From Aplectana chamaeleonis (Eukaryota; Nematoda; Chromadorea; Rhabditida; Cosmocercidae): DNA of 64,000 nucleotides. The notes beneath the pieces are model-generated. The model was not told the origin of the DNA. It saw only the letters and a list, made by a program, of their open reading frames with translations, and did no database searches. A program made the translations under genes and the position numbers. This document shows positions 49,201 to 52,200 of the stretch, piece after piece (within the stretch, counting starts at the first letter, position 1; every line of letters begins with the position of its first letter). The stretch lies in contig JAPDOI010001945.1 of NCBI GenBank assembly GCA_029168955.1, positions 1-64,000 on the forward strand, in the 5' to 3' direction.

Positions 49201-52200
49201 ATACCGCTGAATCCGGAGATCAGTAAATCGGTAAACGGTAAATGCAAACCCCTGGTATTTACTACTACTTTTCTGCTCGAATGATCTTGACAGCCAACAA
49301 GCGCACTGAAAGCTCCTCATTTTTCTAGAATTTTGGGTTCACTCTATGCATATCGACGTGATTTTTGGCTACCGTGATTCGTGTCTAGCTTTCGGTGCTT
49401 TTCGATTCGCTCAGATCCACTAAGGCAAACGAATTGATGGAATATTACGCATAAAAATAAATAGTCAAATTTCTGAAAATTTAGCTTCCTGGCAAAAGTA
49501 GCGATTTGGCAATGTCATTTAGAAGTCAAAAAAAAATTTCAAAAGTATCTTGGAATATCTTCAAAAGGTGATTTGGCGTAAAATAGCATGGAGTAATAAA
49601 AAAGCAGGGAAATGAAGTGAAATAACCAAAAAATACGATTTGGTGATCGATCATTTCACAAGCTTCTCCGTTAAACTTATCAAAATAAAATCAAGCACGA
49701 TATAGAATGGAGCGTTGCCTTCACCTAGCATGACATATGCTGATTCCCTTATTACAGCGTTCAGAAATGGCTCAATGTTTCCGTTGCGCGCTTGATTTCG
49801 TTTTGATGAGTTTAACGGAGAAACTTGTGAAATGATCGACCACCAAATCGTATTTTTGATTATTTCACTTCATTTCCCTGTTTTTTATAACTCCATGCTA
49901 TTTTACGCCAAATCACTTTTTAAAGATATTTCAAGATACTTTTGAATTTTTTTTTGACTTCTAAATGACATTGCCAAATCGCTACTTTTGCCAGGAAGCT
50001 AAATTTTCAGAAATTTCACATTTTTTCCCAAAGGTTCCCTTTCTGACTTCAATTTTGCTCCACGATTTCCATTTTGGAATGATGAAACATCTAACAGACG
50101 ATATTGTCGTATGAGTAAATTTTTTTGAAACCTATGACTTACAACCATAAAAAATAAAACTCATTGCCGCATTTGGTTCAAAATGTGAAAAATCGATATT
50201 ATTGATCATTAGTATTTGATCTTGCATGATGAGCAGCATTTCCCAAACAAATGACTTAGAGTCGTCAACAATCCAAAATCGTTGCGGCATTTCGGGCAAC
50301 AGGCGAAAAAAAAACAATATTATTGATCGGTATTTATCGATAATGACTGATGAGCAAAATTCCTCAACCAAGAAAACCAATCCCAAAAGCAATCACCACT
50401 GTTCTCCGCATTTTGTGCAAAAAGCGCGAAAATCGATAATATTGATTATCGATCGATGACGTGTCATGAGTACGAATTCTGACAAGTTCAGTACTTACCT
50501 CCGACGAACTGTGTTGATTGGCTGCAAATTCACCCACACACCCCGGTCTCCAGAGCCGCAGCAGAAAAAAAAACAGTTTTCGTGCTCCACGGCTATTTTA
50601 GTATGTAAACACCCACGATTTTGAGGTACCCTTCAAAGTTAAGGTATCGAGTTCAAATTGGAATAGGAGCGACCTGCATCCATTTCCAGCCTCCTGTCCA
50701 AAAATGAGCTCCCTAGCTCAATTTTATCTGGTAGCACAAGATCGTGAACGCCGTCTGAAAAAAAGGAGATTAACAGAGAAAACTTTTTTTTTCTTTTTTT
50801 CAACAAAAAAACGCGGTTTTTCAAAATTTTCTCAAATCCTAGGAAACCATTCTAAACCACTTTTGGGTATTAATTAGAACTTTTTGCGCTCTTTTCAATG
50901 CAATTTAGAACTAATTTCCACCTTCAGCCTGAACTTAGATTTCGAAAAACGGGTTGCGCGCGTGGCCGATTCAAAACCAAACCACAATCAAAAAAAGCGA
51001 GGACCTAACAACCAGCGAACAACTACTACAAACTCGACCGACAACTCAAGAAAAGCCAGCAGTTTTAATCATGAGAAAAAAAAACTGATTTGGAGCTATC
51101 ATGAATGTTTTGGAGTTCTGTGTCCCGATCAGGGGTAAGCGGCGAAGAAATTAGAAATTTCGGCGAACGGTAACGGCAAACCCAGGAATTGGCCCGCCCA
51201 CGCCCAAACGGCAACATTTGTTTGGTCCCATATTGCACCCACAGTTGTATACTCGTATTGCATTTCACCCAATATTTGCAGTTACCATGCAGCGTTTCAC
51301 AAGCATTTACAGCTGCTTGAAAGCCCCACGCAGAAAAAAAAAGAGAACTTTAGTAGCACTGTTCTGTGTGTTATCTGCTAATGATTTCGCCGTCGTTTAG
51401 GAAGGGACATTCGCCGCCAACGTAAAAGTATGAAAAGCAATTAAATGCTATTTGAGGGAGTTAGCTATTCGCTTACGCTAACGACTTTGACATCGAAAAT
51501 AACGTTGAGCACTGCTTTTAATGACTACTGAGAACATTGTTCATCTTGAAAAAAAAAACGCGGACAAGGTAATTGTCAAAGTAATCTCCTTCCTGTCCGA
51601 ATCAGTAACTTCCGTCCACCAACCGATGGTAAGCGGTCCGATTTCCACAAGTCTCGCGCAAATCTCTGGAAAAAAAAACTGTTTTTGCCTCAAAATTTTA
51701 TATCAAACTGGTTTTGTAGTATTGAGACTTGCAAAAATCGTTCCTTTTCTGGGAAAGGCTTTTTTTGTAATATGGGCATTTCTCAAAGGTTGGGGTTCCA
51801 AAACTTTAAAAAAAAGAAACGCTTTGAACTTTTCAAACAAATTTACTTGAACGTACACACTCCTCTGATAACCTATTCAAAATATTTCATTTAGTTACTG
51901 TCCCGATCCATAGGGTACAATAAAACATTACATGAGTACGCAAGTATCTGCAATTATGATTATTTTTTACCGCTTTGAGTTGCTGACAAAAACAGAGAGC
52001 ACTGTGAAGAAGTCCAACTAACCAACCCTGCTGTTTTAAGCATTTTAGCCCCAAATTTGCCGCAAAAGCGAAAACTTTCGCAAACGGCAACTTCAGATCT
52101 AAAAAAGTACAGGCAAACGGCTATTGCTGCACACCCCTGCCACGGATTCACACTCATGGAAAAAGGGCATTTCGGAGAGAAAATCACAACTGCACGATGT

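Noticed and set aside
51521..51850. 109-residue plus-strand frame
   Set aside because: Lies inside a repeat shared with 58304-58620 and contains no domain signal.
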